Positions 25,376-33,596 of a stretch of 54,528 nt of DNA are shown piece after piece (position 1 is the stretch's first letter; every line of letters starts with the position of its first letter). The stretch is from the NCBI RefSeq assembly GCF_003688995.1, contig NZ_PENI01000051.1, positions 1 to 54,528 of the forward strand, given 5' to 3'. Below the pieces are notes generated by a model. The model did not search any database. It was given only the letters and a program-made list of their open reading frames with translations, and was not told the origin of the DNA. This stretch comes from Streptomyces shenzhenensis (GTDB lineage Bacteria > Actinomycetota > Actinomycetes > Streptomycetales > Streptomycetaceae). The translations under genes and the position numbers were made by a program.

Positions 25376-26221
25376 TTATGCGTCGATCCGGTTCGCCGAG
25401 CGCAGTCGCTGGAAGCTGCGCGCGAGCAGCCGCGAGACATGCATCTGGGAGACGCCCAGTTCCGCGCTGATCTGCGACTGGGTGAGGTTGCTGTAGTAGC
25501 GCAGCAAAAGGATTCTCTGCTCCCGTTCCGGGAGTTGGACCAGCAGGTGGCGGACCAGATCGCGGTGCTCGACGCCGTCCAGGGCCGGGTCCTCGTAGCC
25601 GATCCGGTCCAGCAGGCCGGGCAGTCCGTCGCCCTCCTGCGCGGCTTCCAGGGAGGTGGCGTGGTACGAGCGTCCCGCCTCGATGCAGGACAGCACCTCC
25701 TCCTCGCTGATGCGCAGCCGCTCGGCGATCTCGGCGGTGGTCGGGGAGCGCCCGAAGGCGGTGGTCAGGTCCTCGGTCGCGCTGTTGACCTGGACCCACA
25801 GCTCGTGCAGCCGGCGCGGTACGTGCACCGTGCGGACGTTGTCCCGGAAGTACCGCTTGATCTCGCCGACGACCGTCGGCATCGCGAAGGTCGGGAACTG
25901 CACGCCCCGGTCGGGATCGAACCGGTCGATGGCGTTGATCAGGCCGATGGTGCCGACCTGGACCACATCCTCCATGGGCTCGTTGCGGGAGCGGAAGCGG
26001 GCGGCCGCGTACCGCACGAGCGGGAGGTTGGCCTCGATGAGCGCCCCGCGCACCCGGTCGTGCTCCGGTGTGCCCGGCTGGAGCTCCTTGAGCTGGGCGA
26101 AGAGAACCTGGGTGAGGGCCCGGGTGTCGGCACCGCGGCGCTTCTCGGGCACCGGGTTCGGGGCCGGAGCGGAAGCCCCGTCCGGGGGCGGCGCAGTACG
26201 GGCCGACAAGGTCAACGCCAC
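25376..26221 (-). CDS. sigF: SigF sporulation sigma factor
   Basis: The 281-residue product closely resembles Streptomyces SigF: RGADTRALTQVLFAQLKELQPGTPEHDRVRGALIEANLPLVRYAAARFRSRNEPMEDVVQVGTIGLINAIDRFDPDRGVQFPTFAMPTVVGEIKRYFRDNVRTVHVPRRLHELWVQVNSATEDL, and region 4 LPEREQRILLLRYYSNLTQSQISAELGVSQMHVSRLLARS. In Streptomyces SigF acts late in sporulation (spore maturation and pigment). The start is GTG 26221; AGAAGAG is close upstream. The N-terminal 30 residues are Pro/Ala-rich and variable. No anti-sigma partner is adjacent. Confidence 0.92.
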   Translation of the reverse strand: MALTLSARTAPPPDGASAPAPNPVPEKRRGADTRALTQVLFAQLKELQPGTPEHDRVRGALIEANLPLVRYAAARFRSRNEPMEDVVQVGTIGLINAIDRFDPDRGVQFPTFAMPTVVGEIKRYFRDNVRTVHVPRRLHELWVQVNSATEDLTTAFGRSPTTAEIAERLRISEEEVLSCIEAGRSYHATSLEAAQEGDGLPGLLDRIGYEDPALDGVEHRDLVRHLLVQLPEREQRILLLRYYSNLTQSQISAELGVSQMHVSRLLARSFQRLRSANRIDA

Positions 26222-26334
26222 CTCTTCTATCGGTCAACTCATCCGTCAAAAGCGGTCATAGCATCACAAGACATGTGCACTGTGATCAAGCACCGCATAA
26301 CCACGTGTTGAATGATGAATTCAGGCATAGGGCG

Positions 26335-26365
26335 CAAAAAATCCCCGCACCATTCCGGTGCGGGG
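26335..26365 (-). terminator. Intrinsic terminator after the Dabb gene
   Basis: Read on the minus strand, stem CCCCGCACC-GGAAT-GGTGCGGGG (26365-26343) is followed by ATTTTTTG, a canonical rho-independent terminator and the only one in the window with a clear U-run. It ends the minus-strand transcript of 26387-26863. Confidence 0.9.
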
Positions 26366-26386
26366 CCGAGGTTTCGACCGTACGGC

Positions 26387-26680
26387 TCAGACCTCGTAGT
26401 CGGCGATCACCCAGGTGGCGAACTCCCGCCACAGTGCGACGCCCGCCTGGTGCGCCGGGTGCTCCAGGTAGCGCGTGAGGGCGTCGGCGTCGTCGACCGC
26501 CGAGTTGATCGCGAAGTCGTACGCGATGGGGCGGTCGGAGATGTTCCAGCCGCACTCCCAGAAGCGCAGCTCCTCGATCCGGCCGCCCAGGGACCGGAAG
26601 GCATCGACGCCCGCCACGACCCGCGGGTCGTCGCGCTCGACGCCCTCGTCGAGCCGGAACAGGACCAGGTGCCGGATCAT
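26387..26680 (-). CDS. Dabb-family stress-responsive alpha/beta-barrel protein
   Basis: The 97-residue protein has the Dabb layout: MIRHLVLFRLDEGV at the N-terminus (the His and Phe are conserved), ELRFWECGWNISDRPIAYDFAINSAVDDADALTRYLEHPAHQAGVALWREFATWVIADYEV. Family members form ferredoxin-like dimers; in actinomycetes the substrate is mostly unknown. It lies 10 bp after the small membrane-protein gene on the same strand, so the two are probably co-transcribed and end at the intrinsic terminator. Confidence 0.88.
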   Translation of the reverse strand: MIRHLVLFRLDEGVERDDPRVVAGVDAFRSLGGRIEELRFWECGWNISDRPIAYDFAINSAVDDADALTRYLEHPAHQAGVALWREFATWVIADYEV

Positions 26681-26689
26681 GGGCTTCCC

Positions 26690-26863
26690 TCAGTTCTTTC
26701 CGCCGTTGACGACCCACGTCATGAAGTCGCCGATGGCCCCGGCCGCGTCCGATATGCCCTCGAAGCCTATCTGGACGTAGTCCGCGGCCTTTTCCGGATC
26801 CGTGATGATCACGTACAGCACGAAGACCACGAGCACGTACACGGCGATCTTTTTGGCGTTCAC
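26690..26863 (-). CDS. 57-aa single-pass membrane protein
   Basis: The small protein starts with VNAKKIAVYVLVVFVLYVIITDPEKAADYVQIGF: a short basic N-terminus, one membrane helix (about residues 6-20) and an amphipathic tail (GAIGDFMTWVVNGGKN). GTG 26863 follows GGGGAGG at about 10 nt; a GTG two codons upstream is an alternative. Proteins of this form are conserved near tadA/upp in Streptomyces. Function unknown. Confidence 0.75.
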   Translation of the reverse strand: MNAKKIAVYVLVVFVLYVIITDPEKAADYVQIGFEGISDAAGAIGDFMTWVVNGGKN

Positions 26864-27467
26864 CGCCACCGCGCCTCCCCTGTCACTATGCGCCCGTCGG
26901 GCCCCCTGCTGCCGGCGGCGAGTGTAACCTTCACGCGCTTCACGGGAACCAACGGCCCACAGCCCGAAGTCCCTTGCCCCCACCCCGAGCCCCGCACCGC
27001 CACTCCCACACGCCCGAGCCACCGTGCCTGTGCTTGCTCCCGCCGGCCGTCCCGTGCGGGCGCGTCGTCCGCACGCGGCCAGGCTTTTTCGCGCGTGCGC
27101 GCGTCCCCCACGCGCGCGTGCGGCGTCTTCCTTCCCTCCCGCGTCGGTGCCGGCGGTGGTCCTCCGGGGGGTGCGCGAGTGGCCTCTTGCGCGGGCCGGT
27201 GTCGCCTCCGACCGGGGCGTCGCCGGCCGCAGCGGCGCGAACTGCGCGTGCGTGACCTGGTGCGCCCGCGCCTGCCGGTCGGCGTGGCGCACGGCGAGTG
27301 GGCGCCGGGACTGACCTGCGTCCTCGACGCCAGGCTGCCCGGCTCCGCGCGCGCCGCCTGCGTCGTCCTTTCCGCGCATGTCGCGAGCGGCGTTTCCCGC
27401 GGGCCCACGTCGTCTCCGGGGCGCTCGTGCCGGCCGGCTGAGGCGGAAACCGGGACGGAGATGCGCG
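26864..27467. other. Long GC-rich intergenic region, nothing recognised
   Basis: The 600 bases contain CG-dinucleotide runs (around 27090-27125) and arginine/alanine-rich open frames in most phases, none with a start signal or family resemblance. It must hold the promoter of the small membrane-protein gene at its left edge. Confidence 0.5.
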
Positions 27468-27498
27468 AAGGGGCCCGGCTCATTGAGCCGGGCCCCTT
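27468..27498. terminator. Strong 13-bp hairpin downstream of tRNA-Ser
   Basis: AAGGGGCCCGGCT (27468-27480) pairs perfectly with AGCCGGGCCCCTT (27486-27498) around a 5-nt loop. It lies 10 nt beyond the tRNA 3' end on the minus strand and probably ends its transcript; it would also act in the other direction. Confidence 0.85.
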
Positions 27499-27508
27499 CG
27501 TCCACCAG

Positions 27509-27593
27509 CGGTAGCGGAGGGATTTGAACCCTCGGTGACTTGCGCCACACTCGCTTTCGAGGCGAGCTCCTTCGGCCGCTCGGACACGCTACC
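27509..27593 (-). tRNA. tRNA-Ser (anticodon CGA)
   Basis: Read on the minus strand, the acceptor arm GGTAGCG pairs with CGCTACC, followed by discriminator G; no CCA is encoded. The anticodon stem CTCGC/GCGAG encloses CTCGAAA (anticodon CGA, decoding UCG). A long variable arm and the T-arm GAGGG-TTCAAAT-CCCTC complete a class II serine tRNA of 85 nt. Confidence 0.95.
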
Positions 27594-27638
27594 GAGGGAG
27601 ACCTTACAGCACCGGGGAGCATGGTCAGAAATCAATAC

Positions 27639-28094
27639 TCAGCGGTCCCGGAAGAACCCGGTGAGCAGCCGCGCGCACTCCTCGGCCAGGACGCCCTCGA
27701 CCACCTCGGGCCGGTGGTTGAGCCGCCGGTCGCGCACGAGGTCCCAGAGGGAGCCGGCCGCGCCCGCCTTCTCGTCGCGGGCGCCGTAGACGACACGGTC
27801 GACGCGGGACTGCACGAGCGCGCCCGCGCACATCGTGCAGGGCTCCAGCGTGACCACGAGCGTGCACCCCGTCAGCCGCCAGGCGCCCACCGAGGCGGCG
27901 GCCCGCCGGAGCGCGAGGATCTCCGCGTGGGCCGTCGGGTCACCGGTGGCCTCGCGTTCGTTGTGGCCGCTCGCGAGCACCGTCGTACCGTCCGGGGACA
28001 GCACGACGGCGCCGACGGGGACGTCCCCGCTCGCGACGGCCTGCTCGGCCTCGGCCAGGGCGAGCCGCATCGCGGCCCGCCAGCGGTCGCGCAC
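27639..28094 (-). CDS. tadA: tRNA-specific adenosine deaminase (A34 to I34)
   Basis: The 151-residue enzyme has the zinc-dependent deaminase signature: TAHAE (His56, catalytic Glu58) and LEPCTMCAG (Cys86, Cys89). It also has GDVPVGAVV and SRVDRVVYGARDEKAGAAGSLWDLV, the latter typical of TadA rather than cytidine deaminases. It converts A34 to inosine in tRNA-Arg(ACG). The GTG at 28094 gives an N-terminus of E. coli-like length; ATG 28070 is possible and neither has a strong Shine-Dalgarno, suggesting coupling with the gene upstream, which ends 32 bp away. Confidence 0.92.
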   Translation of the reverse strand: MRDRWRAAMRLALAEAEQAVASGDVPVGAVVLSPDGTTVLASGHNEREATGDPTAHAEILALRRAAASVGAWRLTGCTLVVTLEPCTMCAGALVQSRVDRVVYGARDEKAGAAGSLWDLVRDRRLNHRPEVVEGVLAEECARLLTGFFRDR

Positions 28095-28126
28095 CGGATC
28101 CGGGGTCCGCCCGGTGGGTGAGGTGG

Positions 28127-28657
28127 TCAGCGGACGGTCTCCAGCACCTCCGAGGCGCCCAGGGCATCGGCGATCGCGCCCAGCGCGTCCTCCGCGTCCA
28201 GGGCGCGCAGCTCCTTCTCGCCGACGCCGAGGTCGTCCAGGATCTCGCTGTCGCCCACCGGACCGTGGGTCACCGCGTCGGCGTCCGGGCCGTCCTCGTC
28301 GTCGTCCTCCTCGGACTCGCCGTCCTCCGTGCCGTCGAGGTTCAGGGAGTCCAGGTCGGGACCGTCCGAGCCGGGCTCGCGGCCGAGCAGTTCGTCGGTG
28401 AGCAGGAGTTCGCCGTAGGCGCTGCGGGCAGCGGCGGCGGCATCGGAGACGTAGATGCGAGGGTCGTCCTCGCCGTCCACGCGGACGACGCCGAACCACG
28501 CGTCCTCCTGCTCGATCAGAACGAGCACCGTGTCGTCTTCGGGAGAGGTTTCCCGGGCCAGGTCGGCCAGATCCGACAGGGTTTCCACATCGTCGAGCTC
28601 TGTGTCGCTCGCTTCCCACCCGTCTTCGGTGCGCGCGAGCAGTGCGGCGAAGTACAC
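28127..28657 (-). CDS. tRNA adenosine deaminase-associated protein
   Basis: The 176-residue acidic protein starts YFAALLARTEDGWEASDTELDDVETLSDLADLARE and includes TVLVLIEQEDAWFGVVRVDGEDDPRIYVSDA and ELLLTDELLG; these match the actinobacterial family regularly encoded beside tadA. A central stretch of Asp/Glu (about residues 100-125) is disordered. GTG 28657 has GGGAGAG 6 nt upstream. The partnership with TadA is inferred from conserved neighbourhood; its biochemical role is unproven. Confidence 0.85.
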   Translation of the reverse strand: MYFAALLARTEDGWEASDTELDDVETLSDLADLARETSPEDDTVLVLIEQEDAWFGVVRVDGEDDPRIYVSDAAAAARSAYGELLLTDELLGREPGSDGPDLDSLNLDGTEDGESEEDDDEDGPDADAVTHGPVGDSEILDDLGVGEKELRALDAEDALGAIADALGASEVLETVR

Positions 28658-28956
28658 CGTGACTCTCCCACTGGTCTTAGGCGTGCCGGTTGGGGGTCCC
28701 CCCGGCGGAGGTTCTGGGCGGGGAGAGCTGGGCTCCGAGCCCCACCCACTCGGAATCGTGGCAGAAACAAAGCGCTCAGGGGACGTCTTCGGCTCCCTGT
28801 GTCTGGCAGTTTTGATCGCGCGTATGCAAAGTCGCATCCGTACGTCGGTCAAGCAGTCACCAGCGCACTCGTTGCCGCCACCTGCGGATCGTACGCGGCT
28901 TTCGGGGACGCTCACGCACGCCCTTGCCCGCAACGCACGCCCGGCCGCCGATCTTC

Positions 28957-29205
28957 CTACCAGCGGAAGGTGCGCATGCGCATCGCGTGCCGGAGTCTGG
29001 CCGCCTTGGCGCGGCGCGGCTGGACGCGGTCGCGCAGTTCGCGCGCCTCGGCCAACTCGCGCAGGAACCGGGCCCGGCGGCGCCTGCGCTCGGCGTCGCT
29101 CTGCGGCTCGGACGCGCTCGTGCCGGTCGTCCCGGTCGCGTCGGAGCCGTGGGACGCGCCGGGGTCGCCGGACGCGTCCGGGATACGGTCGGGCCGCTCA
29201 GACAT
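28957..29205 (-). CDS. Small charged protein, unknown
   Basis: The 82-residue protein has an acidic/polar N-terminal half (MSERPDRIPDASGDPGASHG) and a strongly basic helical C-terminus (AERRRRRARFLRELAEARELRDRV, then RRAKAARLRHAMRMRTFRW). It may bind nucleic acid or membrane. It lies between the tadA partner and upp on the minus strand, divergent from upp. I recognise no family. The 299 bp between it and 28657 show nothing beyond presumed promoters. Confidence 0.65.
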   Translation of the reverse strand: MSERPDRIPDASGDPGASHGSDATGTTGTSASEPQSDAERRRRRARFLRELAEARELRDRVQPRRAKAARLRHAMRMRTFRW

Positions 29206-29302
29206 TGGTTCACCACCCCGGTCAGTCCTTCCCACTTTCCCCCGGACGGCCGGTTTGATGCCAGCGCGAGCTGCGTGAAAGCGCGCGGTTACTGTTATGG
29301 GC

Positions 29303-29938
29303 ATGCGTCTCCACGTCGTCGACCACCCCCTGGTCGCCCACAAGCTCACCACGCTGCGCGACCGGCGCACCGACTCCGCGACCTTCCGGCGGCTCGCCGA
29401 CGAACTGGTCACCCTGCTCGCCTACGAGGCCACGCGGGACGTGCGCACCGAACAGGTCGACATCACGACGCCGGTGGCCACGACCACCGGCGTCAAACTG
29501 TCCCACCCGCGCCCGCTGGTGGTGCCGATCCTGCGCGCCGGGCTCGGCATGCTGGACGGCATGGTCCGGCTGCTGCCGACCGCCGAGGTGGGCTTCCTCG
29601 GCATGATCCGCGACGAGGAGACGCTGCTGGCCTCCACGTACGCCACCCGTATGCCGGAGGACCTCTCCGGCCGTCAGGTGTACGTCCTGGACCCGATGCT
29701 CGCCACCGGCGGCACCCTGGTCGCGGCGATCCGGGAGCTGATCAGGCGCGGCGCCGACGATGTGACCGCCGTGGTGCTGCTCGCGGCCCCGGAGGGCGTG
29801 GAGGTCATGGAGCGCGAACTCGCGGGCACCCCGGTCACGGTCGTCACGGCCGCGATCGACGATCACCTCAACGGGCAGGGCTACATCGTCCCGGGCCTGG
29901 GAGACGCGGGGGACCGGCTGTACGGGGCGGCCGAGTAG
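29303..29938 (+). CDS. upp: Uracil phosphoribosyltransferase
   Basis: The 211-residue enzyme makes UMP from uracil and PRPP for pyrimidine salvage. Diagnostic parts are HPLVAHKLTTLRD at the N-terminus, RTEQVDITTPV, VVPILRAGLGMLDGM, the PRPP loop VLDPMLATGGT and C-terminal GYIVPGLGDAGDRLYG. ATG 29303 gives the usual Streptomyces N-terminus (MRLHVVDHP); an in-frame ATG lies two codons earlier. No Shine-Dalgarno is seen and TACTGT lies about 8 nt upstream as a possible -10, which fits a leaderless mRNA. Confidence 0.95.
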   Translation: MRLHVVDHPLVAHKLTTLRDRRTDSATFRRLADELVTLLAYEATRDVRTEQVDITTPVATTTGVKLSHPRPLVVPILRAGLGMLDGMVRLLPTAEVGFLGMIRDEETLLASTYATRMPEDLSGRQVYVLDPMLATGGTLVAAIRELIRRGADDVTAVVLLAAPEGVEVMERELAGTPVTVVTAAIDDHLNGQGYIVPGLGDAGDRLYGAAE

Positions 29939-29959
29939 ACCGGCGCACGGCCGGCGGCC

Positions 29960-30090
29960 GGGACGGTGGCCGCAGGGCCGTGTCGAGGCCGTCGTGCTGT
30001 ACGACGTCGCCGCCGACGACCGGCGTCGCGTGCGCCTCGGCGCGGGCGTCGGGCACCAGCGGGGCGAGCGGCAGCACGAGCACCCGCAGC
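29960..30090. repeat. 131-bp duplicated segment, copy A
   Basis: This segment matches 33749-33879 at 131 positions with 7 mismatches and no gaps, in the same orientation. In copy B it encodes, on the minus strand, the signal-peptide end and start of the mature part of a small secreted protein. Here the same frame is open but the hydrophobic core is broken by Pro and Asp and it continues into upp antisense, so copy A looks like a degenerate fragment. The rest of 29939-30295 has nothing recognised. Confidence 0.85.
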
Positions 30091-30295
30091 GGCAGTCCTT
30101 TTCCGGGCCGGGCGGTGCCGGCCCGGTGCGGCCGGCGGCCCATCGCCCTGCCCACCGCGGCGGGCGCCTCTCAGCCGCGCTCGGTGATCAGCCGGTTGAT
30201 GGCGGCGCCCAGCGCCATCGGGTCGCGGCCGTCGGCACGCGTAACGCCACGCGCGCGAGGTCGGTTCAGCCCCGCCGATGCCGTGCGACGGCCCT

Positions 30296-30934
30296 TCAGC
30301 AGTGCTTCTTCGACGCGGCGGACGCCTGCTCGGGTGCGGTCAGCACGGCCAGCGCCTTGTCTGCGTCCGCCTGCTTGGCGAGGCCCTGGAAGCCGGTGCC
30401 GAGGATGAGGTCGAGTGCGGTGTCCTTGCGGCCGGCGTCGGCGCGGCGTTCGGCGTCGCCGAGCTGGGTGGCGAGGACGGGCAGCGAGGTGTTCAGCGCG
30501 GAGCCGGGGCCGATCAGCACCCCGGTGCCCTTGATCTTCTGGTCGAACTCGGCCGTCGCGTTGCCGACCTCGCCGATCTTGAAGCCGCGCTTCTTCAGCT
30601 CGTCCGCGGTGGCCTTGGCGAGGCCGGTGCGGGGCGTGGCGTTGTAGACGTTGACGGTGATCGTCCCGGGCCGGGGCGGTGCCGCTGCCGGGCTCGGGGA
30701 GGCGGTGGGCCGGGTCGGGCAGTCCGACGCGGAGTCGGCCGCGGACGCCTTCTTGCCGCCGGTGAAGACATCGATGAGCTGCAGGGTCCCCCAGCCGATC
30801 AGGCCGAGCGAGGCGACCGAGGCCACCAGCCCGAGCACGAGCCTGCCGCGCCGCCGGGGGCGGCGCATCCTGGGGTACTTGTCCCCCGTGATCCGGTACT
30901 TGCCGCCCATGCCGGGGGGAGTCAGCATGCTCAT
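30296..30934 (-). CDS. LytR C-terminal domain membrane protein
   Basis: The 212-residue protein has a basic cytoplasmic N-terminus (RMRRPRRRGR), one membrane helix (LVLGLVASVASLGLIGWGTLQLI, about residues 31-53), a Pro/Ser linker, and a LytR_C domain (about 90-195: TITVNVYNATPRTGLAKATADELKKRGFKIGEVGNA ... GVLIGPGS). This domain accompanies LCP-type cell-wall ligases but also occurs alone, as here; it is thought to act at the cell wall. ATG 30934 was selected as the first Met before the conserved TPPGMGGKYRI start region. The C-terminus ends with a single Cys. Confidence 0.85.
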   Translation of the reverse strand: MSMLTPPGMGGKYRITGDKYPRMRRPRRRGRLVLGLVASVASLGLIGWGTLQLIDVFTGGKKASAADSASDCPTRPTASPSPAAAPPRPGTITVNVYNATPRTGLAKATADELKKRGFKIGEVGNATAEFDQKIKGTGVLIGPGSALNTSLPVLATQLGDAERRADAGRKDTALDLILGTGFQGLAKQADADKALAVLTAPEQASAASKKHC

Positions 30935-31365
30935 GAGCGCAGCGTAGTGCGCCCGAGCGGACATGCCTACTAGATGATCATTCGTTGCCGCCAAGGAGAA
31001 CCCGAAAGGGTCAACGGGCGACCCGGGGATGTCCGATTGACGCCCGGTCGATGCCGGCGAGCCCGGCGTGTCCGGTACGTCCGGCGATGTGACCGGCGGT
31101 GCGGCCGACGGGGTCATGAAGGGGCCGCGGGTGCGACCGGCCGGGGTGCGGCGGGGCCGCGGGTGTGTTCCCGGGGCGTCCATGAGGTCCGCGGGGGACT
31201 GCCGTGTCCCGTGGGGGTCGTAGGGTGCGGCGGCCCGGTGCCAGTCGATGTCCGGCGTGTCCGGTACATCTGGTGATGCGACCGGCCGGGGCACGGCGGG
31301 GTCACGGGCATGGTCACCTGTCGCCCGTGCGGTCCGCGGGTGCCGCCCGGCCCGGCGGCGCGGTG
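30935..31365. other. Intergenic region with a diverged direct repeat
   Basis: A unit around GTGTCCGGTACGTCCGGCGATG (31068-31090, within about 31050-31135) recurs at about 31254-31315 with roughly one difference in ten. On the minus strand both read SPDVPDTPG/TPDVPDTPD-like Pro/Asp motifs, so they may be remains of a repetitive coding tail, but no start or family is evident. Confidence 0.4.
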
Positions 31366-31662
31366 TCAGTCCAGTTCGAGCACGCGCGCGTGCAGCACCT
31401 GGCGCTGCTGCAGGGCCGCGCGGACCGCGCGGTGCAGGCCGTCCTCCAGATAGAGGTCGCCCTGCCACTTCACGACGTGCGCGAAGAGGTCGCCGTAGAA
31501 GGTGGAGTCCTCGGCGAGGAGGGTCTCCAGGTCGAGCTGGCCCTTGGTCGTCACGAGCTGATCGAGGCGGACCGGGCGCGGCGCGACGTCCGCCCACTGC
31601 CGGGTGCTTTCCCGGCCGTGGTCGGGGTACGGCCGGCCGTTTCCGATGCGCTTGAAGATCAC
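31366..31662 (-). CDS. Conserved actinobacterial protein, VapB-antitoxin-like annotation
   Basis: The 98-residue protein reads MIFKRIGNGRPYPDHGRESTRQWADVAPRPVRLDQLVTTKGQLDLETLLAEDSTFYGDLFAHVVKW, ending HRAVRAALQQRQVLHARVLELD. The sequence is highly conserved in Streptomyces and is often labelled a type II VapB-family antitoxin. No PIN-domain toxin gene lies next to it here, so that label should be treated with caution. The Leu-Glu-rich centre may be a short DNA-binding or dimerising element. It is divergent from the HerA-like ATPase gene. Confidence 0.7.
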   Translation of the reverse strand: MIFKRIGNGRPYPDHGRESTRQWADVAPRPVRLDQLVTTKGQLDLETLLAEDSTFYGDLFAHVVKWQGDLYLEDGLHRAVRAALQQRQVLHARVLELD

Positions 31663-31767
31663 ACGGAAAGCCTACCGGTCAACATGTTCCGGGCGCAGCC
31701 GTGGCGGCGGAGTGCGACGCTGGAAAAGACATTGTGAATCAGGGCATACCGGGACCAGGGGGCCGAG

Positions 31768-33354
31768 ATGGGCGACAGTGAGACCGCGCGGCAGGCCGCC
31801 GCTCCCGACATCCGCGGGAACGCTTCCGCCCTGCCGCGGGAGGCCCTGGAGATCAGCGCCGGGTACGCCTTCGCGGGCCCGGCGCTGGACCTGGGCGCCC
31901 TGCTGTGGGAGGGCCAGTGCCTGCCCGACGCGCAGATCCGCATCCCCCTGCCGATGCTCAACCGGCACGGCCTGGTCGCGGGCGCCACCGGCACCGGCAA
32001 GACCAAGACGCTGCAACTGATCGCCGAGCAGCTGTCGGCGCAGGGCGTGCCGGTGTTCCTGGCCGACGTCAAGGGCGATCTGTCCGGTGTCTCGGCGCCG
32101 GGCACCGGGGACGACCGGGTGCGCGGCCGGGCGGCGGAGGTACGTCAGCAGTGGACCCCGGCCGGCTTCCCCGCCGAGTTCTTCGCGCTCGGCGGCATGG
32201 GACACGGCATCCCGGTCCGGGCCACCGTCACCAGCTTCGGCCCGGTGCTGCTGTCCAAGGTGCTCGGGCTCAACCAGACCCAGGAGCAGTCGCTCGGCCT
32301 GATCTTCCACTACGCCGACACCAAGGGCCTGGAGCTGTTCGACCTCAAGGACCTCAGGGCGGTCGTCGCGTTCCTGACCTCCGACGAGGGCAAGGCGGAG
32401 CTGAAACAGATCGGCGGGCTGTCGACGGCCACGGCCGGGGTGATCCTGCGCTCGCTCACCGCGTTCGAGGCACAGGGCATGGCCGACTTCTTCGGGGAGC
32501 CGGAGTTCGCGACCGCCGACTTCCTGCGGACCGCGGCAGACGGCCGCGGCATCGTCTCCGTCCTCGAACTGCCCGCCGTGCAGGACCGGCCGCAGCTGTT
32601 CTCGACGTTCCTGATGTGGCTGCTCGCCGACCTCTTCCACGATCTGCCCGAGGTCGGCGACGTCGAGAAGCCGAAGCTGGTCTTCTTCTTCGACGAGGCC
32701 CATCTGCTGTTCGACGGCGCGTCCAAGGCTTTCCTCGACTCGATCACGCAGACCGTGCGCCTCATTCGCTCGAAAGGGGTCGGTGTCTTCTTCGTCACCC
32801 AGACCCCGAAGGACGTGCCGTCAGATGTCCTCGGGCAGCTGGGAAACCGGGTGCAGCACGCCCTGCGGGCCTTCACCCCGGACGACCAGAAGGCCCTGAA
32901 GGCCACCGTGAAGACCTTCCCGAACTCGGCGTACGACCTCGAAGAGCTGCTCACCACCCTCGGCACCGGCGAGGCCGTGGTCACCGTGCTCAGCGAGCAG
33001 GGCGCCCCGACCCCGGTCGCCGCGACCCGGCTGCGCGCGCCGGAGTCCCTGATGGGCCCGGTCGACGGCGCGGCCCTGGACCGTGCCGTGCAGGGGTCCG
33101 CGCTGTACGGCCGTTATGCACAGGCTGTGGACCGGGAGTCCGCGTACGAGAAGCTGACAGCGGAGCGGGAGCGGCCCCGGCCGCAGCAGGCGCAGGCCCG
33201 GGCGGAGCGGGGCCGGGCGCCCGAGGCGGAGCCGACCCTGGTCGAGCAGGTCGTCGGCAGCGGCATGTTCAAGTCCCTCGCGCGGTCCGTGGGCACCCAA
33301 CTCGGGCGGGAGATCACCCGCTCGCTGTTCGGCACGGCCCGCAGGCGGCGCTGA
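31768..33354 (+). CDS. HerA/DUF853 helicase-like ATPase (YjgR family)
   Basis: The 528-residue ATPase has Walker A GATGTGKT (residues 72-79), Walker B LVFFFDEAHLLF (about 307-318), then VGVFFVTQTPKDVPSDVLGQLGNRVQHALRAFTPDDQKALKATVKTF, typical of the bacterial HerA-helicase-like C-terminal family. It is a soluble hexameric ATPase of the FtsK/HerA branch whose partner is unknown. The last 60 residues (QAQARAERGRAPEAEPTLVEQ) are charged and end in a short SLARSVGTQLGREITRSLFG helix also seen in homologues. A tight hairpin terminator directly follows the stop. Confidence 0.9.
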   Translation: MGDSETARQAAAPDIRGNASALPREALEISAGYAFAGPALDLGALLWEGQCLPDAQIRIPLPMLNRHGLVAGATGTGKTKTLQLIAEQLSAQGVPVFLADVKGDLSGVSAPGTGDDRVRGRAAEVRQQWTPAGFPAEFFALGGMGHGIPVRATVTSFGPVLLSKVLGLNQTQEQSLGLIFHYADTKGLELFDLKDLRAVVAFLTSDEGKAELKQIGGLSTATAGVILRSLTAFEAQGMADFFGEPEFATADFLRTAADGRGIVSVLELPAVQDRPQLFSTFLMWLLADLFHDLPEVGDVEKPKLVFFFDEAHLLFDGASKAFLDSITQTVRLIRSKGVGVFFVTQTPKDVPSDVLGQLGNRVQHALRAFTPDDQKALKATVKTFPNSAYDLEELLTTLGTGEAVVTVLSEQGAPTPVAATRLRAPESLMGPVDGAALDRAVQGSALYGRYAQAVDRESAYEKLTAERERPRPQQAQARAERGRAPEAEPTLVEQVVGSGMFKSLARSVGTQLGREITRSLFGTARRRR

Positions 33355-33378
33355 GCCGGGCGCCGTCGGGCGCCCGGC
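33355..33378. terminator. 10-bp hairpin between convergent genes
   Basis: GCCGGGCGCC (33355-33364) and GGCGCCCGGC (33369-33378) pair perfectly around GTCG. It begins one base after the stop of the HerA-like gene and lies 7 nt beyond the stop of the minus-strand small gene, so it should stop transcription from both sides. Confidence 0.85.
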
Positions 33379-33385
33379 CCACGCG

Positions 33386-33511
33386 TCAGCCGCGTTCCCG
33401 CTTCACGGGCCGCTGCTGCGGCTTCGGCTTGACCGTCTCGGGTTTCGGTGCGCTGCGCAGGGCCTCCGCGCGCAGCAGGGCGCGCAGGACCGCATAGGGG
33501 TCTGAGGGCAT
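33386..33511 (-). CDS. 41-aa basic peptide, conserved in style
   Basis: The tiny protein reads MPSDPYAVLRALLRAEALRSAPKP then a Lys/Arg/Pro-rich tail ending RPVKRERG. ATG 33511 has GAGGAA about 7 nt upstream, a strong sign that it is translated. The N-terminal part forms a likely amphipathic helix. Function unknown. It ends against the hairpin shared with the HerA-like gene. Confidence 0.55.
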   Translation of the reverse strand: MPSDPYAVLRALLRAEALRSAPKPETVKPKPQQRPVKRERG

Positions 33512-33596
33512 GGCTGTGTTCCTCGTGTTCCTCGTGGTCTCGTGGTTCTCGTGTGTGGTGTCCGGGGTGCTGACGGGCCTGGGCAGGCGGGTCCTG

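Noticed and set aside
26970..27480. Several Arg/Ala-rich open frames before the tRNA-Ser.
   Set aside because: No ribosome-binding sites, no resemblance to known proteins, and equally long frames in most phases.
28658..28956. A gene in the gap between the tadA partner and the small charged protein.
   Set aside because: Open frames there lack start signals and are antisense extensions of neighbours.
31366..31662. A type II toxin-antitoxin pair.
   Set aside because: Only the VapB-like protein is present; neither neighbour encodes a PIN-domain or other recognisable toxin.
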